From contig JAHBMJ010001364.1 in assembly GCA_018398765.1 (NCBI GenBank), forward strand, positions 1 through 31,973: a stretch of 31,973 bases of DNA, read 5' to 3'. A program made the translations under genes and the position numbers. The stretch comes from Chromera velia. Lineage: Eukaryota > Sar > Chromeraceae. The notes under the pieces were generated by a model that saw only the letters and a list, made by a program, of their open reading frames with translations, was not told the origin of the DNA and ran no database searches. This document shows, one piece after another, positions 23,005-30,512 of the stretch (position 1 is its first letter; every line of letters begins with the position of its first letter).

Positions 23005-23891
23005 GAGAGAGAAGGGACGGGAAGGGGGGGAGGGGCGGACAGAGAGAAGAACCGACAGACCGACCAACCGACAAACAACGACAACCAGGAGAACGGGCAG
23101 AAGAGGGAAGACAGCCCCAACGCCGGAACCAAAAGCAGAGACAGCGAAGAAAAAGAAATTTTCACGGATAGAGGCCGAAGAAATCGAAAGCAAGACAGGG
23201 AACGAGTTGAAAAGAGCACGACAGGCGAAAGAGGAGAAATGAACATTCGGAACCAAACTATGGACACGCTGAAATGGGACGAAGGTCCAGTTCCCCACCC
23301 GTCCGACGTCTCTTCCCCCCTCACTGACGTCGTCTTCGTGTCTTCTACAGATGTAACAGTGGTCATCATTCTTCTCGTTCTCCTCGCATTCAGGGCACTG
23401 CAAAGAGACGACAAAGAATGAAGGAAGAACAGAAGAGACTTGAGGCACAGTTGCAGTCTCGCCTTTCTCTGTAGTGCAGGGCTTTCACCCAAAAAGAGAC
23501 AGGAGGCGGCCTCCTGCCTGAAGAACGCAAGGAAAGGCACAAAGAGCATAGCGTGGCCAGTTTTCTCGCCAGAATTGCCTCCTAAACCCAAACGGAGCTG
23601 CAACACACTTTTCTTCTCAGCAGTCAGAAGCGAACAGCTGGGGGGGGGAAGAAACCGACCAGCCAAGTCTTCCGGTCGATGCTCGAGATCTGCTTCTGAG
23701 GAATTGCAAGGCACACGAAGTGGTACCTGTGCTTACACCTTCCGGATGTGCCTGCAGAGAAGAAAAGGAGAGAGAGGTCAAGGAAGGAAGGAAACCGCTT
23801 ATCCCTCATGTGGAGCCTAGAGAGCCGACTGACATGTGATTTCCGGATCGGTGTCACGGCACACTTCGCACCAATCCCTCTTCCGACTCAT
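5499..23891 (-). CDS. ISWI/SNF2-type chromatin-remodelling ATPase with PHD fingers, 2570 residues, 35 exons
   Basis: Predicted nuclear ATP-dependent nucleosome remodeller. Exons, high to low: 23891-23834, 23751-23660, 23397-23329, 22725-22654, 22247-21934, 21471-21418, 21073-20992, 20512-20457, 20126-20074, 19815-19712, 19350-19219, 18759-18624, 18296-18160, 18023-17921, 17703-17525, 17343-17195, 16801-16750, 16528-16461, 16114-16013, 15613-15453, 15001-14498, 14235-12761, 12593-12322, 12040-11918, 11627-11501, 11293-11203, 10828-10354, 9922-9842, 9604-9563, 9235-9091, 8790-8494, 8112-7999, 7842-7650, 7354-6957, 6701-5499. All phases close (7713 nt). The start ATG has an in-frame TGA 15 nt upstream; an unseen 5' exon remains possible. 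The tail after the ATPase is long and low-complexity, and the family call rests on the ATPase and the IRHGA-like segment after it. Introns hold only simple repeats as far as I can see. Confidence 0.92.
5757..5780 (-). other. PIP box (PCNA-interaction motif), residues 2478-2485
   Basis: QKTIDSFF fits the canonical Q-x-x-(I/L/M)-x-x-F-F consensus at every defined position. It lies in the disordered, lysine-rich C-terminal exon, preceded by basic residues (KKQ) as in many true PIP boxes. Confidence 0.7.
5930..6000 (-). other. Histidine/lysine-rich tract in the C-terminal tail
   Basis: About 20 residues alternate H, K and S, including an HHHH run, followed by a KDKD repeat and then a Ser run. 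Such tracts often target nuclear speckles or bind metal; here the role is unknown. Confidence 0.8.
7053..7094 (-). other. CCHC zinc knuckle 2 (residues 2125-2138)
   Basis: C2125-x2-C2128-x4-H2133-x4-C2138, reading [14 protein letters not shown], again exact CCHC spacing. It follows a Ser run and an acidic/Gly stretch and precedes a charged helix. CCHC knuckles bind RNA or single-stranded DNA in many families, or act as protein contacts. Confidence 0.75.
7356..7388 (+). repeat. (CA)n microsatellite abutting a splice acceptor
   Basis: In gene sense this is a (GT)n tract ending in GTGCAG, the acceptor of the exon at 7354-6957. Confidence 0.9.
7687..7728 (-). other. CCHC zinc knuckle 1 (residues 2012-2025)
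   Basis: C2012-x2-C2015-x4-H2020-x4-C2025 exactly fits the CCHC knuckle spacing. A tryptophan (W2008) stands just before it. The exon otherwise is basic and alanine-rich. Confidence 0.7.
8494..8790 (-). other. Charged coiled-coil exon (residues 1837-1935)
   Basis: After LCNDCRAF the exon becomes a continuous K/E/R/Q helix of about 70 residues with few breaks, then ends AFAQALPP. It is probably a long single helix or coiled coil. No SANT or SLIDE signature is seen. Confidence 0.75.
9091..9888 (-). other. PHD finger 4 plus C5HCH-like zinc module (residues 1759-1836)
   Basis: Exons 28-30 give C1759-x2-C1762, C1772-x2-C1775, H1780-x2-C1783, W1794, C1796-x2-H1799, then CCEC, HCREC and YCFDC pairs. 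The core is [10 protein letters not shown] and PKPYHLEC, ending [12 protein letters not shown] finger whose last pair is C-P-W-H and which runs straight into a second cysteine cluster is the arrangement of the last PHD/C5HCH of NSD-type proteins. It follows the ATPase, where ISWI would have HAND-SANT-SLIDE. A further LCNDC pair opens the next exon. Confidence 0.85.
10354..11627 (-). other. ISWI-like post-helicase segment and acidic linker (exons 25-27)
   Basis: Exon 25 has [18 protein letters not shown], close to the (M)IRHGA segment that follows the helicase in ISWI proteins. Exon 26 has a [14 protein letters not shown] helix where ISWI has its 'ITDEDID-ILERG' helix. Exon 27 is mostly acidic with a Ser run, and ends [13 protein letters not shown], recalling the ISWI 'YNFEGEDYREKQ' stretch before the HAND domain. 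These comparisons are from memory, not alignment. Confidence 0.65.
11918..12593 (-). other. SNF2 helicase C-terminal lobe core (residues 1385-1516), exons 23-24
   Basis: Motif IV VLIFTQF, then MRLDGST, motif [20 protein letters not shown] and, across the exon 23/24 junction, motif VI DRAHRIGQ with both arginine fingers. All the expected SNF2 blocks are present and in order. The upstream part of this lobe, including KLRLCCSHP, lies in exons 19-21 before the insertion. Confidence 0.95.
12761..14930 (-). other. Insertion of about 636 residues inside ATPase lobe 2 (residues about 749-1384)
   Basis: The strand-helix segment [16 protein letters not shown] (exon 21) should be followed within about ten residues by motif IV. 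Instead it runs into a K/E/R-rich coiled-coil-like stretch, acidic clusters, then in exon 22 Ser, Ala and Pro runs and more acidic stretches. The ORF stays open through 14498-15001 and 12761-14235 and then splices directly to VLIFTQF. No recognisable fold is seen in the insertion. It is low-complexity and probably disordered. Confidence 0.85.
16750..19350 (-). other. SNF2 ATPase lobe 1 (about residues 319-614), exons 11-17
   Basis: The domain opens with ISLKHYQ joined to VKGVNWL, the usual SNF2 entry. Motif I DEMGLGKT is at residues 383-390 (18676-18699). Then follow [14 protein letters not shown] (motif Ia), VYITTYE, and motif II DEAH (residues 488-491, split between 17921 and 17703) continuing into RIKN. 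Motif III is [11 protein letters not shown] lysine- and aspartate-rich insert follows the QDSDVFEQ segment. Walker A and DEAH residues are intact, so ATPase activity is expected. Confidence 0.95.
18470..18502 (+). repeat. (CA)n microsatellite in remodeller intron
   Basis: About 15 CA units lie in the intron between exons 12 and 13, with a G run just after. Confidence 0.95.
20127..20158 (+). repeat. (AGGGA)n short tandem repeat next to a splice acceptor
   Basis: About five AGGGA units lie directly upstream (in gene sense) of the exon at 20126-20074. In the sense of the gene they form a TTCCC polypyrimidine tract. Confidence 0.85.
21456..22040 (-). other. PHD finger 3 (residues 167-207), exons 5-6
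   Basis: C167-x2-C170, C179-x2-C182, H187-x2-C190, W202 and C204-x2-C207. The core reads LIYCETC then SYHAKC. A charged linker of about 50 residues separates it from PHD 2. Confidence 0.92.
21500..21559 (+). repeat. CA-rich microsatellite in remodeller intron
   Basis: Mixed ACAGAC, ACAAAC and (CA)n units lie in the intron between exons 5 and 6. Confidence 0.9.
22203..23358 (-). other. PHD finger 2 (residues 64-112), exons 3-5
   Basis: C64-x2-C67, C85-x2-C88, H93-x2-C96 and C109-x2-C112, with a W two residues before the last pair, as in typical PHD fingers. The core reads LLLCDGC and DWFCPAC. It begins only nine residues after PHD 1 ends, so the two probably form a tandem reader. Confidence 0.92.
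22920..23012 (+). repeat. Compound (CT)(CA)(GA) microsatellite in remodeller intron
   Basis: A short CTCT run, a CGCGCA patch, then (CA)n and (GA)n tracts fill much of the 603-bp intron between exons 3 and 4. Confidence 0.9.
23386..23870 (-). other. PHD finger 1 (residues 8-54), exons 1-3
   Basis: The C4HC3 pattern is complete once three exons are joined: C8-x2-C11, C20-x4-C25, H30-x2-C33, C51-x2-C54. C20 is itself made by the exon 1/2 junction. The spacing supports both splice choices. PHD fingers usually read histone H3 tails; the ligand here is unknown. Confidence 0.88.
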
Positions 23892-24822
23892 CACGGTGAG
23901 TCTTCAGAAGGGTTTTGGCGAAAGATTCTCACTTCTGGTCGTCTTCTCCAAGGCAATGAGCTTTCTGATCAACAACTTCAAAAGGAAGGTCTTGCAACGG
24001 AGTCTGTCGGACCGACGGACCCACGGCTCTCTCCGAAAACAGAATTCCAGGGAGCCGGAAACAAAACAAGGCCTCCGGCAAACCAAGAGTAGGGGTTCCA
24101 CAAAAAATTGGGTGAAAAAACGAGCAGAAAAGACCTCTTCTTTGCTGAAAAACGGATTTTTGTTTCTGACAGATTTCAGGGCGCCGCTTCGTCAATCTTT
24201 GTCGGTCGCGGAAAATCCGAAATTTCGTTGGGGGGCATTCGCGTTGCACAGTTCCTAAGCCAGAAACCTAACAGTCAGCAAAATTTGACTCTTTGCGGGG
24301 GCCTTCCGTGGCCTTTCCGGGGCCCCGCACATGCAGTGAAAAAAACTATAGTGTCGAGCTGCCATCTGAGGCATTAGATTGCCCGCACCTTGCCTTAATT
24401 GGGCCTTTTGAGAAATCTGCATTCCAGAATTTTATAATTTCCAGGGGAAATTTACCGAGAGGCCCTCAGAAAAGCAGAATTTACATCTGTCCTAAATCAG
24501 TAGCGGGTGTGTGTCCCTGACGGATCAGAGTGGCCCCGAAAGGCGCTTTCCCGGGCCATTTTGGGAACCTTTTAGTGAGCTTTCCGGGGTCCAACATTGC
24601 GTCCGCGCCCCAGTCTCCCAACTGAAAACCGGCCTTGAAGCAAAGACCTCTACAATTGAAGGTGTCTGAAGATCTTTTTGTGTGATTTTGTGTGATCTGC
24701 ACCTTACACGTGTCGTCGAGAAGTCTTGTCGAGGTCGTTGTAGTAGTTTTGTCACAGGAGGAGCCCAGGAAGTCCGGTTCCGTTCCGTCTCCGTTACGCC
24801 CCATCCACTTCCTTGTCGCAGC
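23892..24822. promoter_or_regulatory. Divergent intergenic region between remodeller and transketolase
   Basis: The two start codons face away from each other across 931 bp, so both promoters and both 5' UTRs must lie here, unless the remodeller has further 5' exons. I see no clear TATA box. A CACGTG hexamer lies at 24707-24712, about 110 bp before the transketolase ATG. A G/C-rich GGGGCC cluster sits near 24296-24328, and repeated TTTTGTGTGAT words at about 24674-24696. The open frames here are short and unconserved. Confidence 0.45.
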
Positions 24823-25017
24823 ATGAAGACTGCAGTTTTTTGTGCCTCCGTTGCCTGTGCTTCGGCACTGCGCATCACCTCCCCTGTCGAGCAGCTTGCC
24901 GTGCTCGAAGAGCTGATGGGAGCTTCTGAGGGCTTCGTCGCTCCTGCTCAGCGCCACAATGCGGTCTCTCGCAGCAGCCGGGCTGCCCGTGTTGGCAAGA
25001 GCTCAGTTGCCATGCTC
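24823..25017 (+). other. Putative bipartite plastid-targeting leader of transketolase
   Basis: Residues 1-15 form a short hydrophobic signal-like segment ([13 protein letters not shown]). Residues 16-37 are a spacer containing acidic residues. From 38 a transit-like, basic, Ser/Ala-rich stretch starts with F-V-A-P (codons at 24934-24945) and continues with several Arg and few acidic residues to about residue 65, where homology to the enzyme begins. A signal peptide followed by a transit peptide with an F near its start is the pattern of proteins sent to secondary red plastids, and FVAP is the form described in dinoflagellates. Confidence 0.6.
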
Positions 25018-28000
25018 GACACCTCTGCTCTGTCTCGTGCCGCTGACGAGTCCCGTGGTCTTGCCATGGACTCCATTGCTGCCGCAAAGTCTGGGCACCT
25101 TGGTCTTCCCCTTGGCGCTGCTGAGATCGGTGCCGTTCTCTACGGAGACGTTCTTCAGCAGAACCCCGAAGATCCTCAGTGGTTGAACAGAGACAGATTT
25201 GTTCTTTCTGCCGGTCATGGTTCTATGTTCCTGTATTCTTGGCTTCACTTGGCTGGCTACGATCTTCCCAAGGATGAGCTGAAGCGTTTCCGCCAGCACC
25301 ACTCCATGACCCCCGGTCACCCCGAATTCCCCTCCTCTGAGCACAACACACCCGGTATCGAATCCACCACCGGCCCCCTGGGTCAGGGCGTCTCCAACGC
25401 AGTCGGTATGGCTGCTGCCGCCAAGATGGCTGCTGCTCGCTTCAACACCCCTGAGCACAAGATCATTGACCATCACATCTTCGCTCTCTGCGGAGATGGG
25501 TGCATGCAGGAGGGGGTGTTCGCGGAGGCTGCTGCCTTTGCAGGGCATGAGGGACTTGACAATCTGATTGTCATGTATGATTCCAACGCAGTCACTCTTG
25601 ATAAGATGGCTGACTGGACTATGTCTGAGGAGACTGCCGACCGTCTCACCGCTCTCGGCTGGGACGTGGTCACCCTTGAGGACGGCCACGACCTCCAGGC
25701 CATCAAGGCAGCCGTCGACAACGCAAAGGCCAACAAGAACGGAAAGCCCAAGATGATTGTCTGCAAGACTGAGATCGGCCGTGGTATCCCTGAGGTCGCT
25801 GGAAAGACCGCAGCTCACGGAGAGGGAGGTGTGAAGTATGTTGATGAGGCCAGAAAGGCTCTCGGACTCCCCGAGGAGAAGTGGTCAGTCAGTCAGGAAG
25901 GCAGGCAGGCAGGCACAGATTGATACATATGGGTTTCTGTTCTCTCAGTGTGTCAGTCCAGCGAGCGTGAACGAATCAGTCAGAAGCCCTGCAGGTTTTT
26001 CATGGGGTTCTCAGGGTCGTTGTGTGTGAGGGAGACGGTGTGTGCTTCTTTATCTCTCCTTGCTCCCTTTTTTCTCTTTCTCTTTATGCCCTTGTGGGGA
26101 TCAATTCGGGGGTCCAGGGTGCCTTTGCAAGACCCAGACCCGGGTCCAGGTAGAGGAAGAGTAAAAATGATTAAAGAGATGCACCGTGGGCAGCAGGGGG
26201 TGGCTAGTACCGAAAGTACCTTCTAGATTCAACATGGGGGGAAGGAAACGGAGGCTCGAGGCTTGCAGCAAGTGGGGGAGAAGGGAGAGGAGAGTCAGGC
26301 AGGAAGGGTGACCTCTTCTCAAGATTCTCAGGACATTCCTTTTTCGTCTCATTCTCTCCTCGGCAGCAGACGGTCTACTTGCATGGGGCCGAAAAGAGAG
26401 AGAGGCACATGAAATGACAACCAGCCAACTTCGGAGGGACGCTTTGCCTCTGAAGGCTTTTGCTCACTCTTGTTCCCGTCTTGTCCTTTTTTCTTGCTCG
26501 CTTGCTTGCTTTCTTTTACAGGTATGTCTCTCCCGAGACCTACGACTTCTTTGGCAAGCACAGAGAGGAGCAGAAGAAGAAGTATGAGGAATGGCAGAAC
26601 ACCTTCGCAGCATGGAAGAGCGCAAACCCCGAGCTGGCACGCACTCTGAATGCTGGTGTGAGCAAGGAGTGGGGCACTGAGGAGCAGGTCAGTGGAAAGC
26701 AAAGAGGGAGAGGGAGAGGGAGGGACAGAGAGAAGGTCACCGATTGCATGAGAGAGAGAAAGTTATAGATTGCATGTGATGACCGAGGACTTTCTTTCCT
26801 CGTTTCTCCTGCCCCCACCTCCCTGTAAGACTCCGGTCACCCCGTCGCGTCACCATCTTCCTCTCTGTCAACCGTTTTTTCTTTTTGCTCTGAGCCTGAT
26901 CTGACGTCTGTCCTTTCGAATGTCTTTTGCTTCTCCGCCTTGTTGTGATTCGCGTCAAACGGTGCTGATCCCTCAATGATGCAAGCCGGGGGGCATCCAG
27001 TCCTTGCGGGCGTCTTCAATTGCTTCTTTCGTTCCTTTTTTTCGTGAACTTCTTCTCCTTTTTGAGCGTTGCCTGACTCCTGTCCTTCCCTTCCGGTTTC
27101 TTTCTGTCGTATCTTTTCATTTTCTTTCTCCTCTCACTCTCTTCCCCCGACCTACTGGCATTGTCAGAGAACCGTTTGCACACACACTCATTTGTTTGTT
27201 TTCCATAGCCTGCACCTTCCCCTCTCTTTCCACTCAATTAACTACTTATCCTCTTCCCCCTGTCCCCCCCCCTCTGAATGCCCTCGTCACAAAAATCCTT
27301 CCTTAATTCATGCAGGTCCTCGCTGCCATCCCCGAGTTCGACGCCTCCAAGAACATCGCCACCCGCATTGCCGGTGAGACAGTGATCAACGCTGTCGCCA
27401 AGGCGGTCCCCCTGTACGTCTCCGGATCTGCCGACCTCCACGGATCGAACAAGAACTACATCAAGGACGCCGGAAACTACGGAAAGCCCTTCCCTGGAGG
27501 AGACAAGAGCTATGCAGGCAGAAACCTGTATTTCGGAATCAGAGAGCACGCCATGGGCTCTATCATGAACGGTTTCGCTTACTACGGAATCTTCCGTATC
27601 TCCGGTGCAACCTTCCTTGTCTTTGCAGACTACATGAGAGCCCCCGTTCGTGTGGCCTCTCTCTCCGAGCTTCCCGTCTCCTACATCTGGACTCACGATT
27701 CCATTGGAGTCGGTGAGGACGGACCCACCCATCAGCCCGTGGAGGTGGTTTCCTCCATGCGCGTCATGCCCAAACTTGATGTCTACCGCCCCTGTGATCC
27801 CGAAGAGACCGCTGCCGCCTACGCTGCCTCCATTGGTCGCATTGACGGACCCACCGCTCTGATCCTCACCCGTCAGAACGTTCGCACCATCTCTGAGGTC
27901 CCCGCCTCTGTGAAGCGTGAGGGCTCCCTCAAGGGTGGCTACGTGATCAGACAAGAGAAGGCTGCCCTCGAGGGCATCATCATGGCCACCGGCTCCGAAG

Positions 28001-28320
28001 TGCAGCACGCCATCGCTGCTGCCGAGAAGCTCGGAGACGGATGGAGAGTCGTCTCCATGCCCTGCTTGGAACGCTTCGACCGTCAGTCCCAAGCCTACAA
28101 GGACTCTGTCCTTCCCCCCTCCATGCGCAACCGCTTCGCCATTGAGGCTGGTGTGACCGGTTTGTGGTATAAGTATGTGGGTATGGACGGGTATGTGGTG
28201 GGTGTGGACAGGTTCGGCTTCTCCGCTCCCGGAGACATTGTCATGAAGGAGCTGGGTATGACCGCAGACAACCTGGTTGAAAAGATCCAGGCTCACTCCA
28301 AGACCCTCACACCCGCATGA
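24823..28320 (+). CDS. TKT: Transketolase, putative plastid form, 743 residues, 3 exons
   Basis: Thiamine-diphosphate enzyme that moves two-carbon units between sugar phosphates in the Calvin and pentose phosphate cycles. Exons 24823-25883, 26522-26687 and 27316-28320 (TGA) join in phase to 743 residues, about 70-80 longer than the enzyme alone because of an N-terminal leader. Family residues seen: [10 protein letters not shown] (H92), SAGHGSM, a [11 protein letters not shown] stretch, the diphosphate/Mg motif GDGCMQEG (from residue 224), [22 protein letters not shown] with the catalytic Glu, and LTRQN. Codon use is much more biased to C/G-ending codons than the remodeller's, consistent with high expression. 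Both introns start gtcagt. The upstream ATG at 24682 adds residues that resemble no leader, and the one at 24823 gives a good signal peptide. Confidence 0.97.
25884..26521 (+). other. Transketolase intron 1
   Basis: A 638-bp intron opening gtcagtcagtcag, followed by GCAGG repeats and ending tttacag. It includes a palindromic CCCGGG flanked by GGGTCCAGG copies (about 26112-26150). Its other open frames look spurious. Confidence 0.85.
26688..27315 (+). other. Transketolase intron 2
   Basis: A 628-bp intron with gtcagt donor and catgcag acceptor. It carries GAGAG-rich sequence at its start, then a long pyrimidine-rich half. No gene is seen. Confidence 0.85.
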
Positions 28321-29500
28321 ACAAAATCACACCTCGACTTGACGACATGCCTCTGCACGCATGAACCGAAACCGAAATAATGAGTGAGTGTTCACAAGTT
28401 TTTTCTTTCCCCCCTCTGCCCCCCCCCTCTCCCAAGGCTGAGGGTCCATCTCGGATTTTGATCTCCCCCTTCCCCTCCCCTCAAAACAAGTCGCCTGCCA
28501 CCTTTTAGTCCCTTTCTTCCTTTGGGTTTGGCTGTGCGCTCTTCCCTTCTCTTCCTGTCCCGATTCCCATCCACACCGCCCACCCCCTTGGAGAGGAATT
28601 AATTCTTTTTTCCCCTCCCCTTCCCGTTGCATCACCGACCCGCCCAACTTCTTACACACCGAGAGAGTGAGTGCACACCCCGGCAGACCCAATAGTAGTC
28701 AATTAAGCAAGTCAACAAACCCACCCCATCTGGCCTCTCCCTCTACCAATGGCGGGAGGGGAGGGCGCCTACCTACCCGCACAGCAGAAAGAAAGAGCAC
28801 CCAGGACGACGCAAACCGGTCTGTTCCGAGTGTTTATCGGTCTGTTTGCGGAGGGAGTTGAGTAAGTGAGTCTGTTCAGACCACCCATTCGCCTCAGTAG
28901 TTTGTATAGAAAACCAAAAAAAGAAAGAAACGAATTGCAAGCTTGTATGGGTGCGCCCACAGATGAAAACGAGCAACCTTCTTTTCCAAAAACCTTCCTT
29001 GCGGGTTCATGATGGTCTTTTCTCTTCATGTCCGTCTGATCTCTTTCTTTGTTTTTGCTTCAAAACTGCGCTGTCTCTCTCTCTCAATCTCTTTGTAACT
29101 TTTGTCGGCACACGTTTTTTCTCTGCTTAGCGACGTCACGATTAAGAACATTGAAAGGGCCAGGAAGTAAGTGATGTGCTTGAAAGGTGTACGATGGATG
29201 TTTTGGTCCATGCCGTGGCGCATGAATGTACGACTGGAGGAATGGGATCCATGCATTTGCAGCAAGCTTCAGTGCGCAGGAGTTCTTGCTGCATAATTGA
29301 CCGCTGCTGGGTTTCTCTGGCTCACTTTTTGTGGTGAACCAGCGTAATTTTTCAAACCATGTCAAGAAACGACCCTGTCATGGGGGGGAGGTCCAATTTA
29401 AATGTTATATAGCAAGTAGTTCGCTTTTCTACTTCTCATACATGTGTATTGTGTGCGTACCAGTGATAGCAGATGTGATAGCCTTTGATTTTAGCGTTTT
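28321..29500 (+). other. Transketolase 3' flank / probable 3' UTR
   Basis: Pyrimidine-rich sequence follows the stop codon. No canonical AATAAA is seen close to the stop; AATAAT occurs at 28376-28381. I find no convincing coding region on either strand. Confidence 0.5.
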
Positions 29501-29624
29501 CAAGATTAAGTAACTATCATACGTAGATTAGGTAAGATTAGGTAATATATTAGATTTGACGTACTTTGTGTGAATTATGGTCTGGAAAGCGAACTTAACT
29601 TTGGACTCGTAAGCACTCGAGTCT

Positions 29625-29758
29625 GGTAAGTGCCCTCTCAGCGATATTTTCGGGGCATCACACTGCGTGCGTCAGTTTTTCAATCGGAGATTCACGTACA
29701 TACACGCCCTCCCACCTCAACTCTTTGTAAGTGCCCCTCAGCTTCGCTTTCTGGGGCC
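29625..29758. repeat. Two degenerate direct repeats with GCCC...GGGGC arms
   Basis: GGTAAGTGCCCTCTCAGC plus CGGGGC at 29625-29656 and TGTAAGTGCCCCTCAGC plus TGGGGCC at 29726-29758 share order and spacing. Each can form a short GC stem. Confidence 0.65.
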
Positions 29759-30324
29759 ATTCTGAGATGAACTGCCAGCAGTGAAATTTTAGTTCATTTT
29801 TATACTATATTTAATGTGAGAGTTAAACTCAGAGTTTTAATGTCTTCAGTTTTAATGAATTTAATTAAATTAATTAGATTTTAAATTTGAAATCGAGTTG
29901 ATTTCTAGGTTATTCTAGGTTTATTTACACGAATACACTGGAACTATAGTGTGTGCAGAAGAATTAAGCTCAAATTTGTGGAACTATTTTGGAACCTTTT
30001 GACAGACTTTTGTGTCACATTGATCAAATTTTCAAAGTTGTGACACAATAATTGTAATTTTAAGAATTTTTGACTGATTCAATTAAAATACACTTATATG
30101 TGTAAAAAAAAATATAGTTGTAGATTACATTAAATTTTACTGTGTTGGGCGCCGCCCCCCCCAGGGCATGGTTTGACACACGTCAGGGGGCAGCGCAGGC
30201 TCGCGATCCGCACATGCACATATGAACAAATCATCTATAGCAAATCAAACATGCCCCCACAAACAAATCTAGTAACAAATCATGTATGACGAAGATATGA
30301 GTCAGACGGTGTTTACGGTGGAGC

Positions 30325-30365
<41 letters not shown>
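30325..30365 (+). repeat. (TA)n(GA)n microsatellite
   Basis: About eleven TA units run directly into about ten GA units. Confidence 0.95.
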
Positions 30366-30512
30366 GCCCTGCACTATTTAAAAAAAAAAAAAATCTGAAA
30401 AGAGACATGGTCTAGAACACGGTGGATCTTGCGAAGAACACTGTATTCACTGTCCTGCAGTCGAAGGTAAAAAGGTGATCGACGATGCGGTGCATCGATT
30501 GTTAGCGTGCGT

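Larger units (their letters stand above)
29501..30500. other. AT-rich island with degenerate repeats
   Basis: The sequence turns strongly AT-rich. It includes two copies of GATTAGGTAA (about 29526-29546), a (TA)n(GA)n microsatellite at about 30325-30365, A and T tracts, and two similar hairpin-like units starting at 29625 and 29726. No coding signal is seen. Confidence 0.6.

Noticed and set aside
22501-23448. 315-codon minus-strand open frame taken as one exon
   Set aside because: Only 23329-23397 and 22654-22725 within it match PHD sequence; the rest reads through an intron with microsatellites.
25003-25818. 271-codon minus-strand open frame, and a similar 352-codon frame at 27238-28296
   Set aside because: Both are antisense to well-conserved transketolase exons and arise from its strong third-position bias.
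29526-29546. Telomere-like TTAGG words
   Set aside because: Only two copies of a 10-bp GATTAGGTAA unit, not a telomeric array.
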